Shown here: positions 1 through 29,854 of the stretch, piece after piece | Numbering within the stretch: the first letter of the stretch is position 1 | Layout of the letters: each line of letters begins with the position of its first letter | Source of the DNA: Dyella flagellata | GTDB taxonomy: Bacteria; Pseudomonadota; Gammaproteobacteria; Xanthomonadales; Rhodanobacteraceae | Length of the DNA stretch: 64,000 bases | Assembly (NCBI RefSeq): GCF_030160275.1 | Contig: NZ_BSOA01000012.1 | Span: 62,001-126,000 of the forward strand | Direction of reading: 5' to 3' | Notes under the pieces: generated by a model | What the model saw: only the letters and a program-made list of their open reading frames with translations | What the model was told of the DNA's origin: nothing | Databases searched by the model: none | Program-made: the position numbers and the translations under genes

Positions 1-2350
1 GCACGCAAACTGGGGCTGACGCTCAACAGCGTGTTGCAAAGCGCCTGGGGTTTGCTGCTGGGCCATCTGTGCGGACGCAACGACGTGGTGTTCGGCGGCA
101 CGGTATCCGGCCGGCCGGCCGAACTGCCCGACGTGGCCCGCATGATTGGCCTGTTCATCAACACCTTGCCGATCCGCTTGCATTGGCAGTCGTCGCAGAC
201 GCTGGCCGAAGTGCTGTTGCAGGCACAGGCACGGCAGGCGGCGCTGATCGAGCATCAGCATCTGGACCTGGCCGAGATCCAGCGGCTGGCCGAACTCGGA
301 CCGCTGTTCGACAGCTTATACGTGTTCGAGAACTATCCGATCGACAGCCACGCGCTGGAAAATGCACTTGGCGAACTGCGCGTCACCGGCTTTCATAGCC
401 ATGACGCCACACACTATCCGCTCAGCCTGCTGGTCAACCCGGGCACACAGCTGAGCTTGCGGCTCAATTACGATGCGGAGCAATTCGACGACGCGGCGAT
501 CCGGCAGATGGCGTCGCGCCTGCACCGCCTGCTTGAGGTGATGGCGGCCGATCCGCAACAGGCTGTCGGCCGCCTCGACCTGCTTAGTGGCGAAGAACGG
601 CAGGAACTACTGGTATCGCGCAACGCCAGCGCGCACGACGTGGCGTTTGCGCTGCAACCTCTGGAATTCACGCAGCAGGCGGCGGCCACGCCGGAAGCTG
701 ATGCAGTCATCGGTGAGCACGGCGTGATGAGCTATGCCGAACTCAACCAGCGCGCCAACCGGCTGGCGCACGTGCTGATCGGGCGCGGCATCGGGCCGGA
801 GCATCGCGTGGCACTGGCCTTGCCACGTTCGGCGCAAATGATCGTGGCGTTGCTGGCAATCCTGAAGAGCGGTGCGGCGTATCTGCCGCTGGATCCGGAT
901 TATCCGCGCGACCGTCTCGCCTATATGCTGGAAGATGCGCGTCCGCAGCTATTGATTACCGATAGCCACACGGCGCCGCGACTGCCGGGTGAAACGCCTT
1001 CGCTATGGCTCGACGACGAGGCGCAGGTAACCGTGCTGGAGCACGCACCCACGCACGATCCGCGCGATGACGAACGCATCCGTCCGTTGCGGGCCGAGCA
1101 TCCGGCCTACGTGATCTACACCTCCGGCTCGACCGGACGCCCCAAAGGCGTGGTCGTTTCGCATGCAGGCATCACCAGTCTTACCGGCGCGCAAGTGCAG
1201 CGCTTCGGTATCCAGGCGCATAGCCGCGTGCTGCAGTTCGCCTCGCTCAGCTTCGACGCCGCCAGCATGGAAATGCTGATGGCATTCGCAGCCGGCGCAG
1301 CCTTGGTTACGCCACGTCCAGGCATCTTGCTTGGCGATGAACTTGCCGGCGCGATCGAGCATTACGGCATCACTCACGCATTGATCCCGCCTAGCGCCTT
1401 GGCCAGTGTCGATCCTGCACGCGTGCACAGCCTGCGCAGCTTGATCGTGGGCGGTGAAGCCTGTCCGGCGCACCTGGTGCAGCGCTGGTCGAACGATCAG
1501 CGCCGGGTGGTGAACGCCTACGGTCCGACCGAAAGCACCATTTGCGCTGCTATGAGCGGCGGCTTGCATGGCCTTATCACGCCACCGCTGGGTCGGCCGG
1601 TCTGGAATACGCGCCTGTATGTCTTGAACGACACACTGCAGCCGGTGCCGGAAGGCTGCATCGGCGAGCTGTATATCGCCGGACTTGGCCTCGCCCGCGG
1701 CTATCTCGGTCGCGCAGCGCTGACCGCGGGACGCTTTGTCGCCAACCCGTTCGAGCATGGCCAGCGCATGTATCGCTCCGGCGATCTCGCTCGCTGGCGC
1801 GCGGACGGGCAGCTCGATTACTGCGGACGCGCCGATAGCCAGGTGAAGCTACGCGGCTTCCGCATCGAGCTGGGTGAAATCGAAGCGGCGCTGGCACTGC
1901 TTGGTTTTGCGGCCAATGCGGTGATCGTGCGCGAGGACCTGCCCGGCCAGCAGCAACTGGTCGCCTACCTGGTGACGAACGACAGCGAGATCGATGCCGG
2001 CCCGCTGCGCTGCGAACTTGCCGGCCGCCTGCCCGAGCACATGCTGCCGGCCGCCTTCGTGGCGATCGATCGCCTGCCGCTGACACCCAACGGCAAGCTG
2101 GACCGGCGTGCTCTCCCCGCCCCCAGCTTCGCTTCTGCCAGCACGCGCGCACCGCGTACCGCGCAGGAGCAACAACTGTGCGCCTTGTTCGCCGAAGTGC
2201 TGGGCGTGGAGAAGGTTGGCATCGACGACAACTTCTTCGCCCTGGGCGGCCATTCCTTGCTGGCGACACGATTGATCAGCTACATGCGCGATCGTCTGCA
2301 GGTGGAAGTCGGCATCCGCAGCCTGTTCGAAGCACCTACGGTGGAAGCGT
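1..2350 (+). other. NRPS module 1 of window: partial C, A (non-polar residue), T
   Basis: Pocket residues read by eye against the GrsA numbering give DAMLIGAICK. The pocket is entirely uncharged, pointing to an aliphatic or aromatic residue. I do not recognise an exact match, so the substrate is left open. The carrier motif is LGGHS, as expected before an L-type C domain. Confidence 0.6.
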
Positions 2351-5300
2351 TGGCACGTGTGCTGCCGCGCACTCATGGCACGCGCCTGGCACTGCAACCC
2401 ATGCATCGCCCTGCCTTGCTGCCATTGTCGTTTGCGCAGCGGCGCCTGTGGTTCCTGCATCAGTTGGAGGGACCCAGCGCCACCTACAACATTCCCCTCG
2501 CGCTGCATCTGGAAGGACCGATGCGGGTGGAGGCGTTGCAGGCCGCGCTGGACGACCTGGTGGCGCGCCATGAAAGCCTGCGCACCCTGTTTCCACGCAG
2601 CGACTTCCCGCACCAGCTGGTGCTGGCGCGAGCCGCGATCACGCTTGCGCTACAGGATATTGCCGACGGGGAGCTGGATCGCGCCCTTGCCGACGCCGCC
2701 AACCATGCCTTCGACCTGAGCGAGGAGATCCCGCTGCGCGCCTGCTTGCTGCGCCTGGCGCCACAACATCATGTGCTGGTATTGGTGCTGCATCACATTG
2801 CCGGCGACGGCGCCTCGATGGCGCCGATGGCGCGCGATGTGATCCAGGCCTATGTGGCGCGCAGCACCAGCCAAGCCCCGCGCTTCACCGCACTGCCGGT
2901 GCAATACGCGGACTACACCCTGTGGCAGCAGGCCTTGCTTGGCGAAGAAGCCGATCCGGAAAGCCTGGTCGCCCGGCAGCTTGCGTATTGGAAGAACGCC
3001 CTCGTCGAGCTGCCCGAGCAGATCGCATTGCCGACCGATCGCCCACGCCCCAGCGTGCAGAGCTATCGTGGCCACAAGCTGGATTTCGAAATCGATGCCG
3101 CGTTGCATCGCCGGCTGCTCGCCCTTACCCATGAACATGGCGTCACCTTGTTCATGCTGTTGCAAGCAGCGCTTGCCGCGCTGCTGTCGCGGCTCGGCGG
3201 CGGCACCGATATCCCGATCGGCAGCCCGATCGCCGGACGCACCGACTCGGCGCTGGAAAACCTGGTCGGCCTGTTCCTCAACACCCTGGTGTTGCGCACC
3301 GACACATCCGGCAATCCCAGCTTCGCCACCTTGCTGGCGCGCGTGCGCGACGTGGACCTGGCCGCGTACGAACACCAGGATCTGCCGTTCGAACGACTGG
3401 TGGACGAGATCAATCCCGCGCGCTCGCTGGCCCATCAGCCGTTGTTCCAGGTGACGCTGACCCTGCAGAACACCGCGCATGCCTTGCTGGATGTCCCCGG
3501 CATGCGTTGCTCGCTGCATTCGCTGCATTGGGCAGCCGCCAAGTTCGACTTGAGCTTCGAAGTCAGCGAGACGCAACATGGCGACGGCACTCCGGCCGGG
3601 CTGCGCGCGCACTTGGTGTATGCGACGGATCTGTTCGACGACACCACGGCCCAGGCCCTGGTGCGCCGCTTCATCGGCATGCTGGAGGCGATGGCGAGCG
3701 ATATCGCGCAGCCGATCGGCCGAGTCGAACTGCTCACGACCGCAGAACGTACGCAATTGCTGGAAAGCTGGAACGACACGGCACGCGAACCCGCCTCGAC
3801 CAGCTTGCCGGAGTTGTTCGCACTGCAAGCAGCGAGTACACCCGATGCCATTGCCGTGGTATCCGGCGACCGCGGCTTGAGTTACCGCGAACTGGAGCAG
3901 CACGCCAATCAGCTCGCCCATCATCTGCGCAGCATGGGTGTGCAGCCGGACACGTTAGTTGGCCTGTGCGTGGAGCGCTCGCCGGAGCTGCTGATCGCCA
4001 CGCTCGGCATCCTCAAGGCGGGCGGCGCCTATCTGCCGCTGGATCCGGATTACCCGGCCGAGCGCTTGCTGCACATGCTGGATGAAGGCAAGGGGCCGGT
4101 GTTGATCGCACAGGCTTCGCTACGCGACCGCCTGCCACAGCACAGCGGCCGTGTGATGTGGCTGGAAGACCAAGCCGCGGCTATTGCGCAATATCCAACC
4201 TCGGCACCGGAAGTCGCGCTGCAGCCGGAACATCTGGCTTATGTGATGTACACCTCCGGTTCCACCGGTGTACCCAAGGGTATCGCCGTCACGCATCGCA
4301 ACGTGGCCGAACTGGCGCTGGACCGGCGTTGGCGCAACGATAGCCAGCAACGCGTGCTGTTGCACTCGCCGCAGGCCTTCGACGCTTCTACCTACGAAAT
4401 CTGGGCGCCACTGCTGAACGGTGGCCAGATCGTAGTAGCGCCGCCGGGACGGACGGATATCCACGCCTTGGCGCAGGCCATCGCCGAGCATCACGTCACC
4501 GGCCTGTGGATGACCGCCGGCCTGTTCCATCTGATGATCGACGAGTGCATCGACGGGTTTGCCGGCTTGCGGCAAGTGATCGCCGGTGGTGATGTGTTGT
4601 CGGCTGCACATATCCGGCGCTTGCTTGAACAGCATCCGCAGCTGCGCGTAATCAACGGTTACGGCCCGACCGAAACCACCACCTTCGCCACCAACCACGC
4701 GATGCAAGCACCCCCAACGGCTGGCGTGCCGATCGGTGCGCCGCTGGACAACATGCAGGTATACGTATTGGACGAAGCCCTGCGGCCGGTGCCGGCAGGC
4801 GTGCCCGGCGAGTTGTATATCGCCGGCAGCGGACTGGCGCGCGGCTACTTGCGTCGCGCAGCGCTCAGCGCCGAGCGCTTTGTCGCCAACCCGTTCGGCC
4901 CGCCCGGCAGCCGCATGTACCGCAGCAGCGACGTGGTGCGCTGGCGTGGCGACGGCGTGTTGATGTTCGAAGGCCGCAGCGATCACCAAGTGAAGATCCG
5001 CGGTTTCCGCATCGAACTGGGCGAAATCGAAGCGGCACTGTGCCGTCAGCCACATGTGCAACAGGCTGCGGTGATCGCACGGCAGGACCAGGCGCAGCAC
5101 AAACAACTGGTCGCCTATGTGGTCGCCCATCAGCATGGCCGGCTGGATACCGACGCGTTGCGCCATGCCTTGGCGGCCATGCTGCCCGACTACATGGTGC
5201 CGACCGCGGTCATGCAGCTGGAACAACTACCGTTGACCGTCAACGGCAAGCTCGATCGCAAGGCCTTGCCCGCGCCCGACTTTGCATCGACGAGCACACG

Positions 5301-6985
5301 CGCACCGCAGAACGAACGCGAAGCCCTGCTGTGCCGCTTGTTCGCCGAGGTGCTCGGCGTGGCCGAGGTGGGCGCCGACGACAACTTCTTCAGCCTGGGC
5401 GGGGACAGCATCGGCGCGATCCAACTGGTGAGCCGCGCCCGCAAGGCCGGCTTGCAGATGAACGTCAGCGATGTATTCCAGCATCAGTCGGTGCATCTGC
5501 TGGCCGCGGTGGTGACACCGTTGCGCGAGGATGCCGATACGGAAGCGCACGCTGCCTGCGGCGACTTGCCAGCCACGCCGGTGATGCACTGGCTGTTCGA
5601 TCAGCATGGTCCGCTGGACGCTTTCCACCAATCGATGGTGTTGCCGATGCCGGCCTTGTCGCACGCCGACACGGTGACTGCCGTGCAGGCATTGCTCGAC
5701 TGCCACGATGTCTTGCGCCTGCGCGTCATGGACCAGCGCCAGTTGCATATCGGCGAACCAGGCAGCGTAACGGCAGATACGCTGGTACACAGCGTAAGCC
5801 TGCGCGGCCTGGCACCGCCGGCACGCGAGGCATGCATACGCGAACACGCATTGGCCGCGCGCAATCGCCTGAGCTTGCGCGAAGGGCGGCTGCTGCAAGT
5901 GGTCAGCTTCGACGACGAAGAGCAATCGCAGCTGTTTGTGCTAATCCATCACCTGGTGGTCGATGGCGTGTCGTGGCGCATCCTGCTGCCCGACCTGCAG
6001 ACCGCTTGCGAGGCGGTGGCGGCTGGGCGCGCGATTGAACTGGAGCCGCCGGCCACCTCATTCCGGCACTGGGCACTCGAGCTGCACGATGCTGCGGCGG
6101 AGCGACGCAACGAACTATCGTTGTGGGAGTCGATGTTCGACGGTGACGATCCACGGCTCGGCCGCCGGCCGCTCGATCCGGCACGCGACACCTTCGGCAC
6201 GCTGCGCAACCTGCTCGTTCGCCTGGACCCGCAAACCACGCAATGCCTGCTGACCGTCGCACCGCAGCGCATCCGCGGCCAGGTCAACGACGTGCTGCTG
6301 ACGGCTTTTGCGATGGCCCTGATCGACTGGCGCAAGCGTCAAGGCATGGGCCATGCGCAAAGCGTGCGCTTCGACCTGGAAGGCCATGGCCGGGAAGCCG
6401 TCGTTGCCGGGGCGGATCTCTCGCGCACGGTCGGCTGGTTCACCAGCATGTTCCCGCTGCAGCTGGATCTGGCCGAGCTGGATCCCGCCGCGGCCATGCA
6501 CGACGACGAGGTGATGGAACGTGTGCTCAAGGCGGTCAAGGAACAGTTGCGCCGCCTGCCCGACCACGGCATCGGCCATGGCCTGCTGCGCCATCTCGAT
6601 CCGGTCGGGCGTGCGGCGCTGACCCCGTATCCGGCCCGCCAGATCGGCTTCAACTACCTGGGCCGTTTCGCCGCCGCGCAGGGTGCAGTTGGCGATGCCA
6701 GCCATTTCGGCGGCGGCGCGGATGACGCACAAGCGCTGGCACACGTATTGGATTTGAGTTCGCTAACCGAAGACAGCCCCGACGGCCCGCAGCTGTGTGC
6801 CAATTGGATCTGGGCCGGCGAGCTGCTGCACGAAGACGCCGTGCGCGCACTGGCCGAGAGCTGGTTCACCGCACTTCGCCGCGTTGCCGCCTATGCCCTG
6901 GCTTCCGACGGCACCGCCATGACGCCTTCCGACGTGCCGATGGTCGCGTTGGATCAAAACGACATCGAATTCCTGGAGTCGCTTT

Positions 6986-7005
<20 letters not shown>
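1..7005 (+). CDS. Nonribosomal peptide synthetase, partial (C)-A-T-C-A-T-E
   Basis: The gene runs in from before the window; the reading frame is open from base 1, so the 5' end is missing. What remains is the C-terminal half of a condensation domain, then A-T, then a full C-A-T-E module. Visible landmarks are A3 cores YTSGSTG near 1117 and 4249, A5 cores NAYGPTE and NGYGPTE, carrier-protein serines in LGGHS (2254) and LGGDS (5407), HHIAGDG of the second C domain (2791) and HHLVVDG of the epimerase (5947). It activates two amino acids as aminoacyl-AMP, loads them on phosphopantetheine arms, condenses them and epimerises the second. It ends in an acidic tail ([11 protein letters not shown]) that may dock to the next subunit. 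The stop lies 20 bp inside the next synthetase gene, so the two are surely co-translated. The upstream modules and starter unit are not visible. Confidence 0.97.
2400..6960 (+). other. NRPS module 2: C-A(Val)-T-E
   Basis: Pocket residues read as DAYWIGGTFK, one substitution from the classical Val codes (DAFWIGGTFK, DALWIGGTFK). The carrier motif is LGGDS and an epimerase with HHLVVDG follows, so D-Val is expected. Confidence 0.8.
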
Positions 7006-25032
<18,027 letters not shown>

Positions 25033-25036
<4 letters not shown>

Positions 25037-26640
25037 ACGCCCCCGAGATGATCGAGCCCGTGTTCCTCGCCAGCGACACCAAGCTGGAACCGCTGGTGTT
25101 TCGCTGGTACGCCTGGAGCCACCTGATTTCGCCGCTGCAGCAGGCCTTGAACCTGGCCTTCCGCCAATTGCCGATGCTGAAGTCCTTCATCGCCAATCCC
25201 GCTGTGCATGAGGCAGCGTCGAAAAACCCCAAGATGCTGGGCGGCAATTTCCTGGAGTTGAGCAAGAGCGATGTGCCGGGCGTACGCGAACTTTTGCAGG
25301 ACATCACCCAGCGCGGCACCCACTTGCTCGGCTTTGCCGACGATTTCATCCAGCTCGACCGCCAGGTGCAGAAGACCGAGACTGGCTTCAGCCTGGACCA
25401 CCTGTACGACAAGCTGCCCGTTTCGCTGGCCGGCCTGGTGGAGGTGACCTACGATCCGAACAACCATGTATCGCTGCGCCTGCTGGAAGAGCTGGCCTAT
25501 GAGGACGAGGCGTTCAAACGGCCCGCGCAGGAATTGGCTTTCAGCAAGACCCGCGATACCTCGCGCAACTTTTTTCTCAACACCCCGCGGCTGCCGTCGG
25601 ATGAACGGATGATCGTTCCGTCCCCGTTCGCCGATGAGCGCTTCGACCTGCTTGCGGCGAGCCGCATCAAGCCAGTCTGCTTCCAGCGCGTGGCCGAGGC
25701 CTTTGACGTGCATGACGACGCCGGCAAGGAACGGTTGCGCAGCTATTTCACCACCACGCCACCCGTGCGCAACGAACCGGATTACACCGGCGACGGCGTG
25801 CGTGTGCGCTATTTCGGGCATGCCTGCGTACTGGTGCAAAGCGCCGAGGTCAGCGTACTGGTCGATCCTTTCCTTACCTGGGATCGCGACGACGGCGAAG
25901 GCCGGCTGACCTTCCACGACCTGCCCGATCATATCGACTACGTCTTCCTGACCCACAACCACCAGGACCACTTCAGTATCGAAGTGCTGCTGCAGTTGCG
26001 TAACCGCGTCGGCGCGTTCCTGATTCCGCGCAACAACGCCACCAGCGTGGTCGATCCGTCGATGCGGCTGGTATTGCGCCAGCTCGGCCATCACAACGTG
26101 ACGGTGATGGATCCGATGGATCGCGTGGCGCTGCCGGACGGCTGGATTGTCAGCCTGCCGTTCTATGGCGAGCACGCCGATCTCAATATCACCAGCAAGC
26201 ATGGCATGTGCATCGAGCTGAAAGGCCGGCGACTGATGTTCCTGGCCGATTCGGACGGCAAGGACCGCGTGCTGTACCGCCGCCTCGTTCAGCGCCTGGG
26301 TAAGGTGGATCATCTGTTCATCGGCATGGAATGCGACGGCGCGCCGCTGACCTGGCTGTACAGCCCCTACCTGAGCAACCCCGTCAACCGCAAGGACGAT
26401 GATTCGCGCCGGCTGTCCGGTTCCGACAGCGAGCACGCCTGGGCGATCGTGGAGGAGTTCGGTTGCCAGAACATCTATGTCTACGCGATGGGCCAGGAGC
26501 CGTGGATGCGCTTCGTCACCGGCCTGGAATATACGCCGCAAAGCAAGCAGATCGTCGAATCGGACAAGTTGCTCGAACGCTGCCGCGGCGCCGGGCTCGG
26601 CGCCGAACGGCTACGCGGATGCCGCACCATCACACTTTGA
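25033..26640 (+). CDS. CmlA-like di-iron beta-hydroxylase (metallo-beta-lactamase fold)
   Basis: A 535-aa protein with an alpha-rich N-terminal part of about 255 residues and a C-terminal metallo-beta-lactamase fold starting at VRYFGHA. The metal motif is HNHQDH (His308, His310, Asp312, His313), with Glu380 in YGEHADL and Asp406 in LADSDGK. From memory, the di-iron hydroxylase CmlA of chloramphenicol biosynthesis (532 aa) uses His305, His307, Asp309, His310, Glu377 and Asp403. The same residues occur here at a constant offset of three. CmlA hydroxylates the beta carbon of an aminoacyl group bound to a carrier protein. The start overlaps the synthetase stop (ATGA), so it is translationally coupled to it. 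The likely target is one of the tethered residues, with Phe in module 6 the nearest match to CmlA's aryl substrate. A simple hydrolase is less likely given length, Glu ligand and context. Confidence 0.85.
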
Positions 26641-26672
26641 CTTCATTCCACTCATCAACACGGAGTAACACC

Positions 26673-26879
26673 ATGAGCAATCCCTTCGAAGACGCCAACG
26701 GCAGCTTCCTGGTCCTGGTCAACCACGAAAACCAGCACTCACTGTGGCCGGAATTCGCCGAGGTGCCGGCCGGCTGGAAAGTGGTGCACGGCCCTGGCCC
26801 GCGCCAGGAAGCGCTCGACTACGTCGAACAGAATTGGACCGACATGCGCCCGGCCAGCCTGGTGGCGATGGACGGCTGA
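26673..26879 (+). CDS. MbtH-family NRPS accessory protein
   Basis: A 68-aa protein with the full MbtH signature: [10 protein letters not shown], then PAGW and W-x-D-x-RP-x-S near the end. MbtH proteins bind the core of adenylation domains and are often needed for their solubility and activity. A GGAG ribosome site at 26662 sits 7 bp before the ATG. It lies 32 bp after the CmlA-like gene in the same operon and should serve one or more of the seven adenylation domains. Confidence 0.97.
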   Translation: MSNPFEDANGSFLVLVNHENQHSLWPEFAEVPAGWKVVHGPGPRQEALDYVEQNWTDMRPASLVAMDG

Positions 26880-26890
26880 CCAGCATGAGA

Positions 26891-26923
26891 CGAGGGCGAG
26901 CTTCGTCGCGATGCTCGCCCTCG
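26891..26923 (+). terminator. Stem-loop between mbtH-like and hydroxylase genes
   Basis: A perfect 11-bp inverted repeat, CGAGGGCGAGC (26891-26901) and GCTCGCCCTCG (26913-26923), with an 11-nt loop. No T-run follows, so it may be a partial terminator or a transcript stabiliser rather than a full intrinsic terminator. Confidence 0.5.
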
Positions 26924-26975
26924 GTGCCTGTGAACGTACTTGGCCGCCTTCCATCCCCATCTGGAATCATCAACG

Positions 26976-27980
26976 ATGACTCGTCCAAACGAGGGGCCAC
27001 TCAGCCCCGACCGCCGCATGCCGTACCTGATCGAGTCCGACGGCAACGCCGGCGCTATCGAAGACTATCTTGCCGCCCACCGCGGCAGCGTCATGCAGCG
27101 ACTGACCGAACATGGCGCGGTGCTGTTTCGCGGCTTCGGCACGGCTAGCGCGGAAGCCTTCGGCACGTTCATCCAGGCACTGGGCATCGAACCGCTCGAA
27201 TACGTGTATCGCTCCACGCCACGTACGCGCCAGGGCAAAGGCTTCTACACCGCCACCGAGTATCCCGCCGACCGCGAGATACCCATGCACAACGAAAACT
27301 CCTATCAACGCATCTGGCCACGCAAGCTGGCGTTCTGTTGCGTGAAGCCGGCAGAAGCCGGCGGCGCCACGCCGCTGGCAGACATGCTGGAGGTGCAGCG
27401 CCAGCTCGATCCCAGCATCGTCGAAAAATTCCAGCAGCTAGGAGTGCGTTACGACCGCGTATTCCACGGCAATATCGACCTGTCCTGGCAGGAGGTGTTC
27501 CAGACCGATCAGTTCACGGACGTCGAGGAGTTTTGCGCACTCAACGAAATCCAGTACGAATGGCTGGAAGACGACGTGCTGAAAACCTCGCAAATCAATC
27601 CGGGTGTGGTCCGTCACCCGGCGCGCCAGGAAAACTTCCTGTTCAACCAGGCCCACCTGTTCCACCCCTCCGCCCTGGGCGAGGAAACCTTGAACTTCAT
27701 GCTGGATGCCTTCGGCCCGGACCTGTTGCCACGCAACGCCTACTATGGCAATGGTGAGGCCATCGAACCCGACACGCTGCAACAGATTCGCGCCGCTTTC
27801 GACGCGGCGGCCGTGGACATTCATTGGCAGGCAGGCGATATCGCGCTGATCGACAATATCCAGGTTGCGCACGGTCGTCGCACTTATTGCGGAGAGCGCA
27901 AACTGCTGGCCTCGCTATTGGAGTCGAACCAGACCCTGCCGCGCAGCGCCGCAGCCGGTGAGGCATTGGCGCAAGCGTAG
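26976..27980 (+). CDS. SyrP-like Fe(II)/2-oxoglutarate-dependent amino acid beta-hydroxylase
   Basis: A TauD/TfdA-fold dioxygenase of 334 aa. The iron facial triad reads His105-Asn-Glu107 (IPMHNENSY) and His299 (VAHGRRTY), with Arg308 a likely 2-oxoglutarate contact. The HxE form and the KPAEAGGATPLAD segment resemble SyrP of syringomycin synthesis, which hydroxylates Asp on its carrier protein. A free-Asn hydroxylase like AsnO is the alternative. I chose the ATG at 26976; a TTG at 26940 would add 12 residues. It is the last gene of the NRPS operon, 96 bp after the MbtH gene across a stem-loop. The stop codon TAG lies inside the intergenic repeat. The expected substrate is the Asn/Asp of module 3. 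Confidence 0.88.
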   Translation: MTRPNEGPLSPDRRMPYLIESDGNAGAIEDYLAAHRGSVMQRLTEHGAVLFRGFGTASAEAFGTFIQALGIEPLEYVYRSTPRTRQGKGFYTATEYPADREIPMHNENSYQRIWPRKLAFCCVKPAEAGGATPLADMLEVQRQLDPSIVEKFQQLGVRYDRVFHGNIDLSWQEVFQTDQFTDVEEFCALNEIQYEWLEDDVLKTSQINPGVVRHPARQENFLFNQAHLFHPSALGEETLNFMLDAFGPDLLPRNAYYGNGEAIEPDTLQQIRAAFDAAAVDIHWQAGDIALIDNIQVAHGRRTYCGERKLLASLLESNQTLPRSAAAGEALAQA

Positions 27981-28045
27981 GCTGGGATGCCAATCCCAGC
28001 TTCCCCACGGCACCCCGATGCTGGGATTGTCATCCCAGCCTACGC
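27975..28045. repeat. GTAGGCTGGGAT repeat, full copy 1
   Basis: Two inverted arms, GCGTAGGCTGGGAT-n-ATCCCAGC and GCTGGGAT-n-ATCCCAGCCTACGC, each itself a hairpin. It sits between the convergent ends of the SyrP-like gene and the PKD gene. The TAG stop of the former is supplied by the repeat. Confidence 0.9.
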
Positions 28046-28088
28046 GCTTCGGCGGACCATCCCTGGTCCGCTTGCGAACGCTTGATCC

Positions 28089-29474
28089 TTACTGCACGTT
28101 CAAGGTCACGTCATCCAACACGAATGAGGTCTGCTTCTGCGCATCCTCAGTGCCGATGAACTGCAAGGTGATCGACTGCCCGATGTAGGCACTCAGGTCG
28201 ACAGTGTGCTGCTGGTAGCCCGATGCGGCGTCGAGATTGGAGAACTGCGCCACCGTGCCGAGCACAGTGCCGGAACCATCGAGCACCTGCACCTTGAGCG
28301 TGTCGTAGGCATTGGTGGTCGAGGTTTCGGCGGTATCGATATGCAGCCAGAACGCCAAGCTTGCGCTAGTCTCGCCGGCAGGAATCGTGACTGCCTGCGA
28401 CACCGTATCCGTGTGCACGCTGCCATAACCATCCAGCCACGCAAAACCCGTTCCGGTATGCGCCGTTTCGCCGGAGCAAGTGCTGTTGGTGCACATCACG
28501 CTGCTGCTCATCGCCCAGGGCGCCGCGGTGCTGCTTTCGAAACTGGTATTGCCCAGCAATTGGGTGCTGCCGCCGGTGCTGCCCGAGGACACCGTCACCG
28601 CACTGGTCTTGGTGCCAGTCATGCCTCCATTATCCGTTACGGTCAAGGTCACGTTATAGGTGCCTGCGGCCGCATAGGTATGACTTGGGCTGGTGTCGGT
28701 GGCCGTGCTGCCGTCACCAAAATCCCAGGAGCTGGACACTACCGTGCCGTCGCTGTCGGTGGAGCTGTTGGTGAACGATGCGGTCAATCCGTTGGTCGAA
28801 TCGCTGAAGTTCGCCACTGGCGGAACATCGCCGCCACCACTGGTGGGATTGAAATTGATGTCGAGCACCGCATGCAGCTCGATCGCATTCGGGGCGACGC
28901 CAGTCTGGCCGTGATTGAAGTCGAAGAAGCCTACTCCGCGAACTTCCACTGGAATATTTGCCGTCTGGAAGCTGGTCGTAGCGGTATATTTGCCATCGAA
29001 CTCGCTACGTGCGTTTTGAATGCCCGCAGCGAAGGGACTGCCTGCACCGACGCAGGCCGGATCGGGAATCTCCGCGATCATGGTGTTGCCCTGGGCGTCC
29101 TTGAGCACCAGGTGGTAATCCGAATCGCTCTCCAACTTATATTCGACCAAGGTGGCATCGACTACATACAAGGTAGTTTCGGTCGGTTGCACGCGACTAT
29201 TGGCCGGCGGCGAGCTGGGCGCCGTTAGCGAAGTCAGATAGCTAATGGTTTGCGGAACCGGACTGTTGAGATTGACCAGGCCGGCATCGGGATCGGTACC
29301 CGTCTTGACCGACCAGCGCTCCACACCGCAACTGCCGCTGCTGGCATTGGGCGTTGCGATCATTTGCTCGTGTTCGGCTTCGGATTCTTCTTGCGGGCTG
29401 GAGGCCGAAGCCACACCGGCCATACCTGCCAACAGGCAGGCAATAAAACACCACAACGCGATCTTGCTCTTCAT
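28089..29474 (-). CDS. Secreted PKD-domain protein with C-terminal jelly-roll-like region
   Basis: A 461-aa protein counted from the ATG at 29474, which has GGGGAA a few bases upstream; an earlier in-frame ATG is less well placed. It opens with a signal peptide (MKSKIALWCFIACLLAGMA, cleaved near ASA). The middle holds a PKD domain (PPVANFSDS ... WDFGDGS ... HTYAAAGTYNVTLTVTD). The last 150 residues (NTSFESS ... PWAMSS ... FVLDDVTLNV) look like the beta-sandwich found after protease or glycosidase domains. No catalytic motif is visible, so it is probably a binding or adhesion protein rather than an enzyme. The promoter region lies in the long gap before the DUF3348 operon. Confidence 0.8.
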   Translation of the reverse strand: MKSKIALWCFIACLLAGMAGVASASSPQEESEAEHEQMIATPNASSGSCGVERWSVKTGTDPDAGLVNLNSPVPQTISYLTSLTAPSSPPANSRVQPTETTLYVVDATLVEYKLESDSDYHLVLKDAQGNTMIAEIPDPACVGAGSPFAAGIQNARSEFDGKYTATTSFQTANIPVEVRGVGFFDFNHGQTGVAPNAIELHAVLDINFNPTSGGGDVPPVANFSDSTNGLTASFTNSSTDSDGTVVSSSWDFGDGSTATDTSPSHTYAAAGTYNVTLTVTDNGGMTGTKTSAVTVSSGSTGGSTQLLGNTSFESSTAAPWAMSSSVMCTNSTCSGETAHTGTGFAWLDGYGSVHTDTVSQAVTIPAGETSASLAFWLHIDTAETSTTNAYDTLKVQVLDGSGTVLGTVAQFSNLDAASGYQQHTVDLSAYIGQSITLQFIGTEDAQKQTSFVLDDVTLNVQ

Positions 29475-29792
29475 GAGTATTCCCCGATGCATGCGAGTGC
29501 GATGGAAGACGGCACGTGTTCAACTCCTTACCTTCGCTTGTCGCGAAGATGGGAGTACGTATCTTCCGAGCTTGCCCCAAACGTGCCGCAGTCTTGCTTA
29601 TGAACAGCAAGCCATAGTCCCATAAAACGGATTGCGCTGACACAACCCTACCTGCATTTTTTTGCTTGCGTTGAGCTGCCGCGCACTGTCAACGGTTCGA
29701 CATTTTTGTCGATGTTTTGTGACGACGCAGAGGCAATCCGTTCTCTGCTCGTACCTGATTCGCGTTATGTCTCCACTGCGCGACATACAGCT

Positions 29793-29817
29793 CCCTCCCC
29801 TGTTTGGCAGGGGAGGG
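29793..29817. repeat. Short GC-rich palindrome
   Basis: Perfect 8-bp arms CCCTCCCC and GGGGAGGG around a 9-nt loop, followed by GTTGGGGTGGGG. It resembles REP-type palindromes found between genes in this bacterial group. A single copy is seen in the window. Confidence 0.6.
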
Positions 29818-29854
29818 TTGGGGTGGGGTTGTACGAGCTTGCCGTAATGTTTGA

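Noticed and set aside
28206-29228. 340-codon plus-strand frame antisense to the PKD gene
   Set aside because: The minus-strand protein has a signal peptide and a PKD domain. The plus frame has neither a start context nor motifs.
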